From NCBI RefSeq assembly GCF_041381155.1, contig NC_091135.1:58812567-58876566 (forward strand): a DNA stretch of 64,000 nucleotides, in the 5' to 3' direction. Shown here piece by piece: positions 1 through 12,173 of this stretch. The DNA is from Argopecten irradians (lineage: Eukaryota > Mollusca > Bivalvia > Pectinida > Pectinidae). Numbering within the stretch: position 1 is the first letter of the stretch; each line of letters opens with the position of its first letter. The notes below the pieces were generated by a model. It saw only the letters and a list, made by a program, of their open reading frames with translations. It was not told where the DNA came from and searched no databases. The position numbers and the translations under genes are program-made.

Positions 1-640
1 ATGATTAAAAAACAATAACCAAACAATGCATGGTAAATGACTGAATGTACATATTTCTAATAATATCGATTATCTGAAGCGTGTGACGTCACCGATTCAA
101 TAGTATGACGTCACATGCGCGGACTGTTTCGTTGGATGACATAAAATTCAATCAAAAATCGCGTAATGGTTTCCGACAAATCGGAAGAGATAGAAAAATC
201 ATGTGAGATTTTCCTGCCCGAGGTGCGAGAATTATAAACATTTGCAGTGCCTCGCTCCAGTTCATTTGTTTAGTCAAAGCTCAAACAAGTTATTGTGGAT
301 ATAAAGAATTTTAACTTCAGAAAAAAATCGCATTTAAGAATTAGGACAAACACAACTCGAATAAAATGATAAATAAAACAAAGCATTTGTGCATAAATCA
401 TTTACCAGAAACACCACGGTCTTTTAGGACAGCCAATCTCACATAGGGTAAGCATGTTCTTATGTCCACTTCACATTAGATCAAGTCACCAGTTCATCGA
501 TCAGATTTTCCGGGTATGATGATGCAGATCATTTTAACATCGTTCATTCGCATCAATTTTACCGTGCATTAGATATGCAAGTCTTGTTTCAACAATATCC
601 TAATTTAAGTTTTATCACAATCCATGCTATTGGAATGGTA
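1..640. other. Unassigned AT-rich flank
   Basis: No coding region or recognised repeat seen. It contains two full cAMP-response-element palindromes (see separate entry) and precedes the 51-bp minisatellite. It may belong to a neighbouring gene outside the window. Confidence 0.4.
84..113. promoter_or_regulatory. Paired CRE palindromes
   Basis: TGACGTCA occurs at 84-91 and again at 106-113, 22 bp apart, which is about two helical turns and puts both on the same DNA face. TGACGTCA is the consensus CREB/ATF site. Whether it acts here is inference: no transcript start is visible, and single TGACGTCA sites also occur inside foldback elements elsewhere in the window. Confidence 0.3.
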
Positions 641-644
641 AGGT

Positions 645-2265
645 CGATACCCAACTTTTCTATCCATTTGTGTACTGAACTGAAGATTCAATGACCAGTA
701 CCCAACTTTTCTATCCATTTGTGTACTGAACTGAAGAGTCAATGACCGGTACCCAACTTTTCTATCCATTTGTGTACTGAACTGAAGAGTCAATGACCAG
801 TACCCAACTTTTCTATCCATTTGTGTACTGAACTGAAGAGTCAATGACCAGTTCCCAACCTTTTCTATCCATTTGTGTACTGAACTGAAGAGTTAATGAC
901 CGGTACCCAACTTTTCTATCCATTTGTGTACTGAACTGAAGAGTTAATGACCAGTACCCAACTTTTCTATCCATTTGTGGTACTGAACTGAAGAGTTAAT
1001 GACCAGTACCCAACTTTTCTATCCATTGGTGTACTGAACTGAAGAGTCAATGACCAGTACCCAACTTTTCTATCCATTTGTGTACTGAACTGAAGAGTTA
1101 ATGACCGGTACCCAACTTTTCTATCCATTTGTATACTGAACTGAAGAGTCAATGACCAGTACCCAACTTTTCTATCCATTTCTATACTGAACTGAAGAGT
1201 CAATGACCAGTACCCAACTTTTCTATCCATTTTGTGTACTGAACTGAAGAGTTAATGACCAGTACCCAACTTTTCTATCCATTTGTGTACTGAACTGAAG
1301 AGTTAATGACCAGTACCCAACTTTTCTATCCATTGGTGTACAGAACTGAAGATTCAATGACCAGTACCCAACTTTTCTATCCATTTGTGTACTGAACTGA
1401 AGAGTTAATGACCGGTACCCAACTTTTCTATCCATTTGTATACTGAACTGAAGAGTCAATGACCAGTACCCAACTTTTCTATCCATTTCTATACTGAACT
1501 GAAGAGTCAATGACCGGTACCCAACTTTTCTATCCATTTGTGTACTGAACTGAAGAGTCAATGACCAGTACCCAACTTTTCTATCCATTTGTGTACTGAA
1601 CTGAAGAGTCAATGACCGGTACCCAACTTTTCTATCCATTTGTGTACTGAACTGAAGAGTCAATGACCAGTACCCAACTTTTCTATCCATTTGTGTACTG
1701 AACTGAAGAGTCAATGACCAGTACCCAACTTTTCTATCCATTTGTGTACTGAACTGAAGAGTTAATGACCAGTACCCAACTTTTCTATCCATTTGTGTAC
1801 TGAACTGAAGAGTTAATGACCAGTACCCAACTTTTCTATCCATTTGTATACTGAACTGAAGAGTCAATGACCGGTACCCAACTTTTCTATCCATTTGTGT
1901 ACTGAACTGAAGAGACAATGACCGGTACCCAACTTTTCTATCCATTTGTGTACTGAAGTGAAGAGTCAATGACCAGTACCCAACTTTTCTATCCATTTGT
2001 GTACTGAACTGAAGAGTCAATGACCGGTACCCAACTTTTCTATCCATTTGTGTACTGAACTGAAGAGTCAATGACCAGTACCCAACTTTTCTATCCATTT
2101 GTGTACTGAACTGAAGAGTCAATGACCAGTACCCAACTTTTCTATCCATTTTGTGAACTGAACTGAAGGGTCAATGACCAGTACCCAACTTTTCTATCCC
2201 TTTGTATACTGAACTGAAGACTAGAGTCAATGACCGGTACACAACCTTTCTATCCATTTGTATAC
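645..2265. repeat. 51-bp minisatellite, about 31 units
   Basis: Tandem units of 51 bp (17 codons), each containing CCCAACTTTTCTATCCATTT and ending in GAGTCAATGACC. Units are very similar, differing mainly at a few fixed positions (AGTACC/GGTACC, GTCAATG/GTTAATG), so the array was homogenised recently. Because 51 is divisible by three and the unit lacks stops in some frames, long reading frames appear on the minus strand; they are by-products of the repeat. The last units (after about 2150) degrade into the 64-bp array. Confidence 0.95.
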
Positions 2266-5195
2266 AGATTTGAATAGTCAATGTATGTGTGGTGCAGCCG
2301 GTACCCTACCTTTCTATTTATTTGTATACTGATTTGAAGAGTCAATGTATGCGTGGTTCAGCCGATACCCTACCTTTCTGTCTATTTGTGTACTGATATG
2401 AAGAGTCCATGTATGTGTTGTTCGGCCGGTACCCTACCTTTCTATTTATTTGTATTCTGAATTGAATAGTCAATGTATGTGTGGTTCAGCCGGTACTCAA
2501 CCTTTCTATTTATTTGTATACTGATTTGAAGAGTCATGTATGGGTGGTTCAGCCGGTACCCTATCTTTCTGTCTATTTGAATACTGAATTGAAGAGTCAA
2601 TCTATGTGTTGTTCAGCCGGCACCTTACCTTTCTTTTTATTTGTATACTGATTTGAAGAGTCAATGTATGTGTTGTTCGGCCGGAACCCAACCTTTCTGT
2701 CTTTTTGTATACTGATTTGAAGAGTCAATGCATTTGTGGTTCAGTCGGCACCCTATCTTTCTATCTATTTGTATACTGAATTGAAGAGTCAATGTATGTG
2801 TGGTTTGACCGGTACCCTATCTTTCTGTGTATTTGTATACTGATTTGAAGAGTCGTGTATGTGTTGTTCGGCCGGTATCTTACCTTTCTGTCTATTTGTA
2901 TACTGATATGATGAGTCAATTTATGTGTTGTTCGACCGGTACCCTATCTTTCTGTTTATTTGTATACTGATTTGAAGAGTCCATGTATGTGTTGTTCGGC
3001 CGGTACTCTACTTTTCTGTCTATTTGTATACTGATTTGAAGAGTCCATGTATGTGTTGTTCGGCCGGTACCTTACCTTTCTGTCTATTTGTGTACTGAAT
3101 TGAAGCGTCAATGTATTTGTGGTTTGACAGGTACCATACCTTTCTGTCTATTTGTATACTAAATTAATGAGTCAATATATGTGTGGTTTGACCGGTGCCC
3201 TACCTTTCTGTCTATTTGTATACTGATTTGAAGAGTCAATATATGTGTTGTTCGACCGGTACCCTACCTTTCTGTCTATTTATATACTGAATTGAATAGT
3301 CATGTATATGTTGTTTGACCGGTACCCTACCTTTCTATCTATTTGTATACTGATTTGAAGAGTCAATGTATGTGTGGTTTGACCGGTATTCTATCTTTCA
3401 ATGCATTTGTATACTGATTTGAAGAGTCATGTATGTGTGGTTCAGTCAGTACACAACCTTTTTATCAAATTGTATACTGATTTGAAGAGTCCATGTATGT
3501 GTTGTTCGGCCGGTACCCTACCTTTCTGTCTATTTGTATACTGATTTGAAGGGTCAATGCATTTGTGGTTCAGTCGGTACCCTATCTTTCTATCTAATTG
3601 TATACTGAATTGAAGAGTCAATGTATGTGTGGTTTGACCGGTACCCTATCTTTCTGTGTATTTGTATACTGATTTGAAGAGTCGTGTATGTGTTGTTCGG
3701 CCGGTATCTTACCTTTCTGTCTATTTGTATACTGATTTGATGAGTCAATTTATGTGTTGTTCGGCCGGTACCCTACCTTTCTGTCTATTTGTGTACTGAT
3801 TTGAAGAGTCCATGTATGTGTTGTTCGGCCGGTACCTTACCTTTCTGTCTATTTGTATACTGAATTGAATAGTCAATGTATGTGTGGTTCAGCCGGTACC
3901 CTACCTTTCTATTTATTTGTATACTGAATTGAAGAGTCAATGTATGTGTGGGTCAGTCGGTACCCTACCTTTTTATCAATTTGTATACTGATTTGAAGAG
4001 TCAATGTATGTGTTGTTCGGCCGGTACCTTACCTTTCTGTCTATTTGTATACTGATTTGAAGAGTCAATGTATGTGTGGTTTACCGGTACCCTACTTTTC
4101 TATCTATTTGTATATTGATTTGTAGAGTCATATATGTGTGGTTAAGTCGGAACCCTACCTTTCTGTCTATTTCTATACTAAATTTAAGAGTCAATGTATG
4201 CGTTGTTCAGCCGGCACCTTACCTTTCTGTCTATTTGTATACTGATTTGAAGAGTCAATGTATGTGTTGTTTGACCGGTACCCTACCTTTCTGTCTATTT
4301 GTATACTGAATTGAATAGTCAATGTATGTGTGGTTCAGTCGGTACCCTACCTTTTTATCAATTTGTATACTGATTTGAAGGGTCAATGTATGTGTGGTTC
4401 AGTCGGTAACCTACCTTTCTATCTATTTGTATACTGATTTGAAGAGTCAATATATGTGTTGTTCGGCCGGTACCCTACCTTTCTGTCTATTTGTATACTG
4501 ATTTGAAGAGTCAATATATGTGTTGTTCGACCGGTACCCTACCTTTCTGTCTATTTGTATACTGAATTGAATAGTCAATGTATGTGTGGTTCAGTCGGTA
4601 CCCTACCTTTTTATCAATTTGTATACTGATTTGAAGGGTCAATGTATGTGTGGTTCAGTCGGTAACCTACCTTTCTTTCTGTTTGTTTACTGATTTGAAT
4701 AGTCAATGTATGTGTTGTTCGGCCGGTACCCTACCTTTCTATCTATTTGTATACTGATTTGAAGAGTCAATGTATAGGTGGTTTACCGGTACCTTACCTT
4801 TCTAACTATTTGTATACTGATTTGTAGAGTCATGTATGTGTGGTTAAGTCGGTACCCTACCTTTCTGTCTATTTCTATACTAAATTTAAGAGTCAATGTA
4901 TGTGTTGTTCAGCCGGCACCTTACCTTTCTGTTTATTTGTATACTGATTTGAAGAGTCAATGTATGTGTTGTTCGGCCGGAACCCTACCTTTCTGTCTAT
5001 TTGTATACTGATTTGAAGCGTCAATGCATGTGTGGTTCAGTCGGTACCATATCTTTCTATCTATTTGTATACTGATTTGAAGAGTCCATATAGGTGTTGT
5101 TCGGCAGGTACCCTACCTTTCTGTCTATTTGTATACTGATTTGAAGAGTCAATGTATGTGTGGTGTGACCGGTACCCTACCTTTCTATTTATTTG
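2266..5195. repeat. 64-bp minisatellite, about 45 diverged units
   Basis: Tandem units of about 64 bp sharing CCTTTCTGTCTATTTGTATA and a variable TATGTGTTGTTCGGCCGG segment. Successive starts such as 2941 and 3005 are 64 bp apart. The unit aligns with the 51-bp unit except for about 13 extra bases after GAGTCAATG, so the two arrays share an ancestor. Divergence is much greater than in the 51-bp array. The array ends at 5195, directly against the stop codon of the minus-strand gene, so it would supply that gene's 3' UTR or its immediate downstream DNA. Confidence 0.93.
5188..5193 (-). promoter_or_regulatory. Possible poly(A) signal in first repeat unit
   Basis: On the minus strand AATAAA lies two bases past the TGA stop, inside the first 64-bp unit. 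Several other units carry the same TTTATT (plus-strand) variant, so alternative polyadenylation sites may be scattered along the array. Confidence 0.35.
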
Positions 5196-5701
5196 TCAAG
5201 GCATATGTACTTTGCTTTGCCTTTGAAATAGATACCTGCATAATATTACAAAGTCCGGAAGGAAGACTATGAATACAAATGCTACCAGGAAAGTTACCCC
5301 TACCATACCGATTGCCTGCGCGGACGGTCTGTCATCGTTAGCACTGGTTTTCTTCCTAATGGTGGATGAGAGGATTTGTCTGTCTACCGTCAACTCTTTC
5401 TTCACGGCTTCAACTATACAGCTGACGTCATTTAAGGCACAGCCGAACGATGTGGTATTGAGCTTGACACAGACACACTGACATACCCCACTTGTCATGG
5501 TGGACGTGTCTGTTGTAGTCTCTACTTCTGTCGTTATTGCAGTGGTAGTTGTTGCTTCAGCAGTTGTTGTCATGTATGTTGTAGTGGAAGATATTACTTC
5601 GGCAGTTGTTGTCATTTGGGTTGTCTTGATAGTTGTTGTTTCGGCAGGTGTTGTTATTGGGATTGTCGTGATAGTTGTTTCTATGGTTGTTGTTTCTCCT
5701 C
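5196..5701 (-). CDS. FAMeT-domain membrane protein, exon 3 (stalk, TM, stop)
   Basis: Last coding exon of a 344-residue protein (residues 177-344). It begins after a TTGCAG acceptor at 5702-5707 and completes the codon split at the exon-2 donor (phase 1). Residues about 179-248 are a Thr-rich, probably O-glycosylated mucin-like stalk. Next comes a short Cys-containing segment (VCQCVCVKLNTTSFGC, with an N-glycosylation sequon), a conserved-looking juxtamembrane stretch (LSSTIRKKTSANDDRPSA), a hydrophobic helix at about 309-335, and a nine-residue tail ending in TGA. I have seen this C-terminal layout in orphan bivalve surface proteins; that is family knowledge rather than a search result. The predicted topology is type I. 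The function is unknown; adhesion or recognition at the cell surface is a guess. The stop codon abuts the 64-bp minisatellite. Confidence 0.85.
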
Positions 5702-5747
5702 CTGCAATGTGCATTATATTATGAAATAATAGTCTTTTACACAGCAT

Positions 5748-6443
5748 AGGTATTAAACTCGTCTGACAATATATGTCAATATATAATCAAGGTGGGTAAC
5801 TCGATTAGCCTGGTAAAACGACCCGATTTCAGAGAAACGTGTTAATGAAATAACCGTTCAAGTTATGCGGCTCGCATTAGTCTCGATTGAAAGACAGATC
5901 ATTGATCTTTAATTTAATATATAGTTCACCGTAGACAATATAGTTGAAGTGTTGTTATACTCGTAGAAACTTCGGGATATTGTCAAAGGATTTCGGTTAG
6001 TCGGACTCTCATTTGTCCGGCGAACAACACGACATGACTCAAGAGGAAAACTTAACTACGAGTGCATGTCAACGCCAGTCCTTCGCAGCAACGTATCTTG
6101 GACTAAATCAAATTTATTTGTAACTCTGCCCACACTTTAAAACTATCCTGTCGCTCGCCCCTCGCCGTTAATCATTATACATTACTGATTTTCGTACACA
6201 TTTCGCCATGTTTAACACTTTGCTGAGAATTGTGAACTCCACACTGAAGGTCGTATGTAGTAAATTATTTAGCCAATCAACGTGGAGTTTATTAATATCA
6301 GCAAGTGAACTATATATTAATCTGTCTTTCAATGGAGACTAACGCCAGCCGCATAGCTCATGTAACTTGAACTAAGGCTAATCGAGTTACTCACCTTGAT
6401 TATAGTACATTAACATTTATTGTCAAACGAGTTTAATACCAAT
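5748..6443. mobile_element. Foldback element with long inverted arms in intron 2
   Basis: GGTATTAAACTCGTCTGACA at 5748 and its approximate reverse complement ending at 6443 begin arms that stay similar for roughly 190 bp, including GTAACTCGATTAGCC and TGAAAGACAGAT. The roughly 300-bp centre is unrelated. This is a long-TIR, non-coding element inside the 1.75-kb second intron of the FAMeT gene. No clear target duplication was seen. Confidence 0.75.
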
Positions 6444-7449
6444 GTTACATAGTTGATTTGACTTTTCTGGAAGTGTATACACTTGCATTATTCCATATTC
6501 ATTTTTTCTAAACATGTTCAGATCTTTAATCCTTTTAATCCTTTGAACATGCAATGGATCAGTGATCATATAAAAATAATTCAAATTTACATCGTTAACT
6601 GACGTCTTAGTATAGTTTATGATTTCAAAAAGTGCTCATGTACCGACTCATTATTCTAGACTTAATCCCCCGTGGATAATATGTCTACATAAATGACAAC
6701 TTTATAAAGCTGTGGAAGACTAGCCACTTCAAAAACAACGAATGCCAACATTGGAAACAATGACAGAGCGTACAGTAGAAACAGCGTTATCTGCTAAAAC
6801 TCGTTGGGGACTCTCTCGATACTGATAAGTTATAATGTAAACCGAGCTACCGACTTGGTAGATGTCAATATAACAAGTCTAGTCAAAATAACCGTGTCGT
6901 ATGGATTATTATAATAAAACAATGGTTTTATATGATCAGGTGATCAATGCCTCAAAATTATAAAATACTGTATATTAATTTATTCTAAATAAAAAAACAT
7001 ATGGCCCCATGAAAAGAGTTACAAGGATCCTGAGAAAATAATACTAGTATTCACTACACATTTGTCTTCTAGTTTGGACAACAAGGTGTGTAAGGCCTTT
7101 AATTTCGATCTTAAATTCCTCTCTTAGAAACGTAATATTTACCAATCAGAATACCGAACAATACCGAAAATAAATATCAAAGAAATGAGGGTGTAGAATA
7201 TAGACCATAGAAGTGTTTGGCTACTGTTCTAGTTAAGATCAATAATGCATGACATCCATGGAAATGAAACAAATAAATCTGATTAATACAATGGTAGTTG
7301 TATTCCGGCTTTCCTCCACCAACAAACCTAGCACGTCCTTCAATGACCTTGGCTGTTAATAGGACGTTACACTAATAAAAATAAACTAAACAGAAGTATC
7401 ATATCTCTATACCTAGAGTTAAATTCTTATATCGGCTCGTGAGATTTAC
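6444..7449 (-). other. Rest of intron 2, no further feature
   Basis: Remainder of the 5702-7449 intron. The donor is ATAG/GTAAAT on the minus strand at 7450/7449. AT-rich; nothing else recognised. Confidence 0.5.
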
Positions 7450-7911
7450 CTATTTTGATCTTCCATTCTCCGTCTGAGTATATCGACGTAGTTACTCCTA
7501 TGTAGTTTACTGCGATTGGTGTCGGGTCTGTCCATGTTGCTAACTCTGACCACGTGACCCCACTGTCAGGGGAAGAGAACACCGACACGTGACCAGAGCT
7601 CCACTCCACTTTGAAATAGTTGAACGCATTACAGTGCAATACTTTGCCCGAGATCACAGTTTTCTCGTTTGTATATTTCGAGTCGTATATAACAATTTTG
7701 TCGTTTCCATAGCCGCCTAAAGTGACCATGTATATTTTACCGGAGGCATCCTCATCATCTGTAGTCATCAGGGCTACCGAGGCATCCTGACACGCCTTCA
7801 CTTGAAACTCCAGAGATGATTGACCGGCAGCTGAGTAACCATAAGCACTCAATAGTTTGACTTGCGTGTTTCCCTCAGATCCACTTTGTCTTGGGGTCAA
7901 CACAGTCACTT
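7450..7911 (-). CDS. FAMeT-domain membrane protein, exon 2 (FAMeT domain)
   Basis: Encodes residues 23-177. The 462-bp exon is symmetric phase 1-1: the acceptor is TTTTTTTCCAG and the donor ATAG/GTAAAT. The sequence matches the farnesoic acid O-methyltransferase-like domain (Pfam Methyltransf_FA, PF12248): a beta-strand motif EFQVKACQDASVALM at residues 57-71, the hallmark LGGYGN at 87-92, then FKVEWSSGHVSV and a closing VNYIGV...DGEWKIKIG. In molluscs this domain is commonly an extracellular ligand-binding-like module; methyltransferase activity should not be assumed from the name. Read through without splicing, the exon would stop six codons later, but the phase match to exon 3 favours splicing. 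A clean phase-1 module fits exon shuffling. Confidence 0.88.
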
Positions 7912-8422
7912 CTGGAAAAAAAGATGAACAATATATCAGTAAAGATGATAATAAAATATCTTAATAATAAAATAGTTCTAATTGGCTACACATATGGATA
8001 ATATGCAACATTGGTCCATCACGTGATAAAATAATGACTTCTTATTGGATGCAAAAAACGATTCTATGCAAAGGTCTGCTTTTTCATGCTAGGTCTTGCC
8101 TAGACTTTTACAGATTACGAGAAGACCGTGAGAATAGGTGTTCACTACCGTTCCGACTACGTCTGCCACGGATTTTCTCTAGACCCGTTGCGATCTTATG
8201 AGGTTTCCTACAATTTGTACGTTTTTATTAAGCTTTTACACATTACACGGTCCGTCAAAGCTTACTGCGGATGAATGTCCGATGGCGGACAAATTTTAAC
8301 CAGGCTAATAAGCAGAATATAACAGGTGAAATGAAATTAATAGAAAAAAACAGTATTTTTATTGCCGAAATATTTTTAAAATATTTTGATTACAGCAAAA
8401 TGTATTACACGAAAAGAAAATC

Positions 8423-8585
8423 TAAACTACATATATATCTTATATATATATATATATATCATATATAATGCTATAACAAGTAATCCACCCAGGAGGCAAC
8501 AGCTGGGCATTAGGTTAACAGTTCTCATTCAATGTCTGAGTTGTCAATTGCTTTCTCAACTTTCGAGCCATAGATCTCTACAATA
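8423..8585 (+). repeat. Direct repeat, copy 1 (163 bp)
   Basis: Begins in AAACTACATATATATC with a TA microsatellite and runs to GATCTCTACAATA. It appears identical to 9260-9420 apart from TA-tract length. The copies are 837 bp apart in the same orientation. The ends are not TG...CA, so LTRs are unlikely; a recent segmental or element duplication is more plausible. Confidence 0.85.
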
Positions 8586-9259
8586 AATAGGAAATTATTA
8601 AATATATGATATATCACATAATCTAATACATCTTTTAATTATGTATTTAATTTTAGGCACTTTTATTTTTCAATTATCTATTTATATTTTAGTTATTCAT
8701 TTATTTTATAGATAAAAAAAATGGGAAAAAATAGTGTGAAAAAAAAATAATTTAAAAAAAATCCGGAAATCAGCTATTTCCGACTCCTTTATTACTATCT
8801 CCCAAAATGGCTGCCATCATGCTTAGCTACACTGATACGTTTTCAGTACCATATTTCTACATTCATGTCGTTCTTATGTGAGTAAATCATTGTTCATCAT
8901 TATTTTAGTTGGTTTTGGAAGTGATTATTCTTGATTTTTATCACAAACATCGTGAATAAATAGCACAATTTCTTTGCAATATCCAGCTCAGACATGCAGA
9001 CGGCTTCGGCCATCGGTACCGAAGCCGAGAGACTTCATGCATGAATAAGTGCTAATTTATGTCAAAGTGAACACCTTGTGTATATAACCAAGCCATATGG
9101 ATAGCTCTTTTGTCTTGCCTTATTGGGCTGGGTTGGAAGCCCTACAGGATAGTTAACTGGCTTGGCTTTATATATGAATAGAAGACAAATACATGTGTGA
9201 TTTGGGTCGTTAAATACAGAACATCGAGTGTCGTTGGATCCTAAAAGTATGGTCGCTTG

Positions 9260-9420
9260 TAAACTACATATATATCTTATATATATATATATATCATATA
9301 TAATGCTATAACAAGTAATCCACCCAGGAGGCAACAGCTGGGCATTAGGTTAACAGTTCTCATTCAATGTCTGAGTTGTCAATTGCTTTCTCAACTTTCG
9401 AGCCATAGATCTCTACAATA
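9260..9420 (+). repeat. Direct repeat, copy 2 (161 bp)
   Basis: Second copy of the 8423-8585 repeat, including the shared CCACCCAGGAGGCAACAGCT core. Near-identity implies recent duplication. Confidence 0.85.
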
Positions 9421-10145
9421 TGACCATGAAAAGGAGTATGTAAGCCATATCGATATAAGACACAAAACATTGTGTTTGCCTAGCATGGAATGAAGCTGAC
9501 TGTAAGAAAATTTTTGTTTGTTTAAAGTCTTATCAACAGCCACTGTTTCAGCATTTCCTTCCCTAACTATCGTATCTCACGACTAGATAGACAAGGTTTG
9601 GAAAATTTGAAACAAAAGATTATATTTTCAGATAATAACCATGCATACTTTTATCCTAACAATGTTACAAACATGTAGTTGTTCATACGATGTGTCTCCA
9701 TGTATTTTGTAAAGAGACACATAATTAAGTTCGAAAAATTTGGAAGGTCTTGAAAGTAGGATAGTGTCACGTCCTAAAATGCAGGCCTACAACACAGAAA
9801 TGTGGTAGGTAGGTGTACACGTATTCTGACACCTATGTTGGTTGCAGATTAGCACAAATTATGGAGCATTATTTAAACGTACATTGGCCACCAGAAATGA
9901 TTTTATTAACATAATTTACCCGTATTATACCCGAAAACATATTAGAATGCTCACCATTTTACGTCTGCTGCTCTGCACCAGTAAACATGTATCGTAAAAC
10001 AAGTTCTAATGTATTGTAATGGATACCTTTCAGTCCATCAGGCTGGCCACTGGCAAAATATTTTAGGATTCCCAGTCACTTTATTGGCAAAGAGAGCTTA
10101 ATGGCAGTGTTCAACTTATAGATCAGATTAGGATGTTTCTTCTAC

Positions 10146-10316
10146 GGTGATTGATTGATTGATTAATTAATTGATTGAATGATTAATTGATTGATTGATT
10201 GATAGATCGACTGATTGATTGATTAATTGATTGATTGATTGATAGATAGATCGATCGACTGATTGTTTGTTTGATTGATTAATTAATAATTGATTGATTG
10301 ATTGGTTTATTGGTTG
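10146..10316. repeat. GATT tetranucleotide microsatellite
   Basis: About 170 bp of imperfect (GATT)n with GATA and AATT interruptions. The minus-strand Asn/Gln/Ser/Ile reading frame here is a by-product. Confidence 0.93.
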
Positions 10317-11970
10317 ATCATTCTTAATTCTAGTTAGTCGGCGTATGTTTTGCACATTGACAAGAAAAGGGTCTTTCAATGCTTACACGACGATTATTCA
10401 ATAAATTATTTGAATTTCAATCGTAAGTGACCTTAAGACTTTTTTCATATTCATTTTATTTTGAAAGATTTTAGATACAAAGAGATACGTGGTTATCTCA
10501 CTCACAGCAAACACACTCATCATATCCAGCATGATAACAATATAATGTCATCTTTATGTATCATCATCAATTTCAAAAATGACCGCCACATTCACATCAT
10601 TCAGCCATCAATGATCATCATTCATACTCGGATCATCATTAATTAAGCATGCTGATATATTATTATTTACCATATAATTTATTAAGTTATTATCTTCCAG
10701 GCGCATTCTCATCAAAGATCATCATAGACCAGTAGACCCACTCACATCATCATTCAACCCGACATAAATATAATATTATCATCATGATTTAGCCCTTAAT
10801 TTTCTCTTAACTTTCATGCGTTCTACTGATGAGGATTTGAGTGCATTGACCAAAGACGGGGCGTTTAGATTCATTTTTTCTCGATTTTACAAACATGGAA
10901 ACCCACCAGAAACTTTGGAATCCCCACAAGGTAGCACGACTGCAAGATTGATTAGCGAAAGATTTTTGTGACATTTTGGTCCGGAGAAACACCAGGAACA
11001 CTATACTGAATCCTATTGACAAACAGATATTTACAACCTGACGCATGGAAGACAGGTGGGATTACAATGACAGAGAGTGTAATAATGATTGCTGTTCTAT
11101 TACAAATAAATAGTAGTATTATTCATACCTAGGCAGTCTCTGAAATGAATTGTACGGAACAAATTAACACCTATTGTCCACATACTGTAATGATAATTTC
11201 TGAATTATTGATGTGTTGATCAGTCGCCTCTCGTTTTCACACAATGGGAGTATACATGGGAGAGGATAACACAATAGCTTTCTCCTTTATTGAATATCCG
11301 TGTCAGTAACGAGATGTGGGCCGCTGACATGCTGTACATTTAAAGACAAAATGTAAATTTCTATTTGCCGATAAAAGTTATGTTTTCAACATTTAAAAAT
11401 GCCAATATTGAAAACGTTTATTTGATCGCCGTATCAGCTGGATCTGAGAGTTTGTGTGGACCAAATGATTTCAAGCATGTGTAAACATGTATTTACCTGT
11501 CGTATCTTAATGACGTTCGTGAAATATTATTCACTTAAGATTCGGTTATACAATGGATGTTCTAACGAATATTTACAATTGCCGCTGTTACTGTATCGAT
11601 AAACTAAGTGGAACAGTTATGTTTTTTCCCCAAAACAATGCGTATGGATACATGTAAATATTGGCGGACTTCCTTTGACATGCCGCAAGTTCGCTTGTCA
11701 ATGTTTATAAATAACACATGTACAAGATAATTGGAGACATAAAATAAAACAAATTTAAGTTTTTGGGTGTGTTATTCCTATTTGACCTGAATAAAGTGAC
11801 TGAAATATAAGATTTTTGTGACGTCAGAGAAATAAGGGCGGATGAAGCTGTCAGTCAACGGCGCACTTTTTTCCGGAATAACTGTAGCAGTATAATTTTG
11901 ACGGCGAATACATATAGCTCACGGTAAATGATTGTATTTAATGTTCTGGTTTATTTTATTGTTTAAATAT

Positions 11971-12102
11971 AGGGATTAACCTTTTACTTTGTTTAGTTTA
12001 TGAGATGATAAATCCAATAGCACGTGGTAAATTGCGTTTACATACAATTTACCGACTTTGGGTTTATCATCTCATAAACTAAACAAAGTAATTGGTTAGT
12101 CC
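11971..12102. repeat. Foldback (MITE-like) palindrome
   Basis: Arms TACTTTGTTTAGTTTATGAG and its reverse complement continue outward to GGATTAACC/GGTTAGTCC and inward to GGTAAATTG/CAATTTACC, giving an almost complete hairpin about 130 bp long. Confidence 0.85.
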
Positions 12103-12117
12103 TTAATTAAGCAGAAG

Positions 12118-12173
12118 TTATTGTTTAAATGATGAGTATCATGCTTGCCATGTCGGCGGTAAAGCATCTTTAA
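12118..12173 (+). mobile_element. End fragment of TTAA-AGATGCTCC MITE family
   Basis: Ends in AAAGCATCTTTAA and includes TTAAATGATGAGTATCAT. It matches the right terminus of the element at 28977-29340. Only the last 55 or so bases are present. Confidence 0.6.

Noticed and set aside
605..2149. Long minus-strand frames with a repeated 17-residue MDRKVGYWSLTLQFSTQ-like unit
   Set aside because: They arise because the 51-bp repeat is a multiple of three without stops. No start context, splice structure or non-repeat domain.
5269..5724. Plus-strand Val-rich frames opposite the Thr-rich stalk
   Set aside because: Antisense shadows of ACA/ACC Thr codons in the minus-strand gene.
8985..9030. Terminator-like GC hairpin (CGGCTTCGG/CCGAAGCCG)
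   Set aside because: A bacterial-style terminator has no meaning in this context; probably a small palindrome within a repeat.
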